Source: Parcubacteria group bacterium GW2011_GWD2_43_10
Lineage (GTDB): Bacteria; Patescibacteriota; Patescibacteriia; Veblenbacterales; UBA10138
Assembly: GCA_000995845.1 (NCBI GenBank)
Contig: LCEZ01000009.1
Span: forward strand, 1-21,554
Direction of reading: 5' to 3'
Length of the DNA: 21,554 nt
The notes beneath the pieces were generated by a model. That model ran no database searches and had not been told where the DNA came from. It saw nothing but the letters and a program-made list of their open reading frames with translations. Positions 20,596 to 21,554 of this stretch are shown here, piece by piece; positions within the stretch are counted from its first letter, which is position 1, and each line of letters starts with the position of its first letter. Position numbers and translations under genes: made by a program.

Positions 20596-21554
20596 ATGAA
20601 ACGCTTAGTTTTAGTATTCGTTATGTGGGCGTTTTCAATGACGCTCACTTATGGTCAGTGGCAAGAAGCATACTACAATATTGGCAGCTTCCATGGGATT
20701 TCCTTTCCCGATAGCCTAAATGGGTGGTTCACTCATTTAGGAGCTGACAAGATTGTTCACACATCCGACGGAGGCCTTAGCTTCGAAGTACAACAGGTAA
20801 CACCTGGAGCTTATGACAAGAATTCAATATATATGGAAGATTTGAACAACGGCTGGTGCGGCGGAGGCGGTGATGGTTTGCCAGGAAAAATCCATCACAC
20901 AACCAATGGTGGTAACACTTGGGTATTAATGTCCCACCCAGCCCCAGGGCCAAGTCGGTGGAACTGCATTACCCAAGTCGGTAATAACATCTGGTTTGGT
21001 GGGGGTTATGGCTCCAACCAAGGAATCGTCATGAAAACATCTGATAACGGCCAAAATTGGCAAGTAACCTTGTATCCTGATTTTGGGATTATTGCTGGTA
21101 TTACAGCCTTTGATTCTCAAAATTATATCTTGAACGGTACTGGAGGATTGCTTGTTCGTACAACTGATGGTGGTAATAGTTGGATATCAGCAAATTTTCC
21201 CACTGATTATCAAGTGGAAAGGTTTAAGTTCCTTGATAACAACTTAGGTTATGCTTTAGTAACTGACTTTACACCAAGTCCAACAGACGCTTATTTATAC
21301 CGTACAAGTGATGGCGGTTTCACGTGGAATATTCATTATTCTTGGATAGATCAAGGACAAAAACTGGGATTATCTATTATACCAGAAACGGGCACAATAT
21401 TTGTTACAGGTAAACTGAGTGGTACAGTAGCCTTGAACGGAATCCTTAAGAGCACTGATGGTGGTACAACATGGAGCACTTTGATTGAAGTTACATCAGT
21501 TGTTTTAACCAGTATCCACACACCAGACCAACGGCATGGTTGGGTAGGTGGTGG
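20596..21554 (+). CDS. Secreted BNR/YCF48-type beta-propeller protein (3' truncated by window)
   Basis: The frame is open for 319 codons to the window edge. It starts at an ATG preceded by AAAGGAG. The N-terminus, MKRLVLVFVMWAFSMTLTYG, is a signal peptide likely cut before or near QW. At least six repeats carrying the (S/T)(D/N)xGxxW-type motif follow: TSDGGLSF, TTNGGNTW, TSDNGQNW, TTDGGNSW, TSDGGFTW and STDGGTTW. This is typical of BNR/Asp-box propellers of the YCF48-like group. Strand openings such as FPDSLNGWF and FLDNNLGYAL fit one blade each. Such proteins are exported, often large and sometimes end in a sorting domain; the end cannot be seen here. A function in surface attachment or scaffolding is a guess. 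Confidence 0.85.
   Translation, partial: MKRLVLVFVMWAFSMTLTYGQWQEAYYNIGSFHGISFPDSLNGWFTHLGADKIVHTSDGGLSFEVQQVTPGAYDKNSIYMEDLNNGWCGGGGDGLPGKIHHTTNGGNTWVLMSHPAPGPSRWNCITQVGNNIWFGGGYGSNQGIVMKTSDNGQNWQVTLYPDFGIIAGITAFDSQNYILNGTGGLLVRTTDGGNSWISANFPTDYQVERFKFLDNNLGYALVTDFTPSPTDAYLYRTSDGGFTWNIHYSWIDQGQKLGLSIIPETGTIFVTGKLSGTVALNGILKSTDGGTTWSTLIEVTSVVLTSIHTPDQRHGWVGG

Overview
The window looks like a piece of a Patescibacteria (Candidate Phyla Radiation) genome, close to Parcubacteria in style. I infer this from the gene mix: a minimal NiFe hydrogenase, a lemA-htpX pair, ClpC, ComF, large Ig-like surface proteins and a four-helix-bundle (S23/IVS) gene. The transcription style agrees. At least seven genes have a TATAAT- or TACAAT-like -10 box ending exactly 6 nt before the start codon, so their mRNAs are probably leaderless. 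TGA is used as a normal stop, so this is not a recoded (Gracilibacteria/SR1) lineage. No rRNA or tRNA gene is visible. The species cannot be named from this sequence.

Layout. (1) 1-2200: an accessory, cassette-like region on the + strand with a PIN-domain RNase, a proteasome-like Ntn hydrolase, a GrpB-family nucleotidyltransferase and a 57-aa ORF. It is punctuated by a duplicated ~85-bp module (hairpin/terminator plus -10 box, up to the ATG) and by half-copies of its palindrome. (2) 2207-4772: a TauE/SafE permease, a 27-aa ORF coupled to a cell-wall amidase, and an EamA transporter. (3) 4750-7692: a hydrogenase locus. A hydrogenase-linked protein and the maturation protease lie on +, and the small and large NiFe subunits lie on -, meeting the protease tail to tail with a 32-bp overlap. 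(4) 7731-11022 (-): clpC then comF. (5) 11107-12965 (-): lemA, an IVS-like element carrying a four-helix-bundle ORF, and htpX with a frameshift. (6) 13075-13599 (-): an anchored OB-like protein, divergent from (7) 13805-17699 (+), a giant Ig/FN3 surface protein split by a frameshift. (8) 17796-18297: a frameshifted DUF6624 gene. (9) 18416-19745: a likely RiPP locus, a 53-aa Cys-free precursor followed by a radical SAM/SPASM enzyme. (10) 19759-20214 (-): an unknown protein with an FHGT motif. (11) 20596 to the window edge: a secreted BNR/YCF48-type protein.

The strongest candidate for an undescribed system is the precursor plus radical SAM/SPASM pair. It has a complete SPASM cysteine pattern, an attenuator-like hairpin between the two genes, a terminator after them, and Shine-Dalgarno sites unlike its leaderless neighbours. 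Other notable points are an IVS-like element with heptad-repeat ends inside the lemA-htpX operon, a hydrogenase small subunit with a NuoB-like tandem CC in place of CxxC, and the portable terminator/promoter cassettes at the left end. Three genes show apparent +1 frameshifts that removal of one base from a short homopolymer would repair, so sequencing error must be weighed against real decay.
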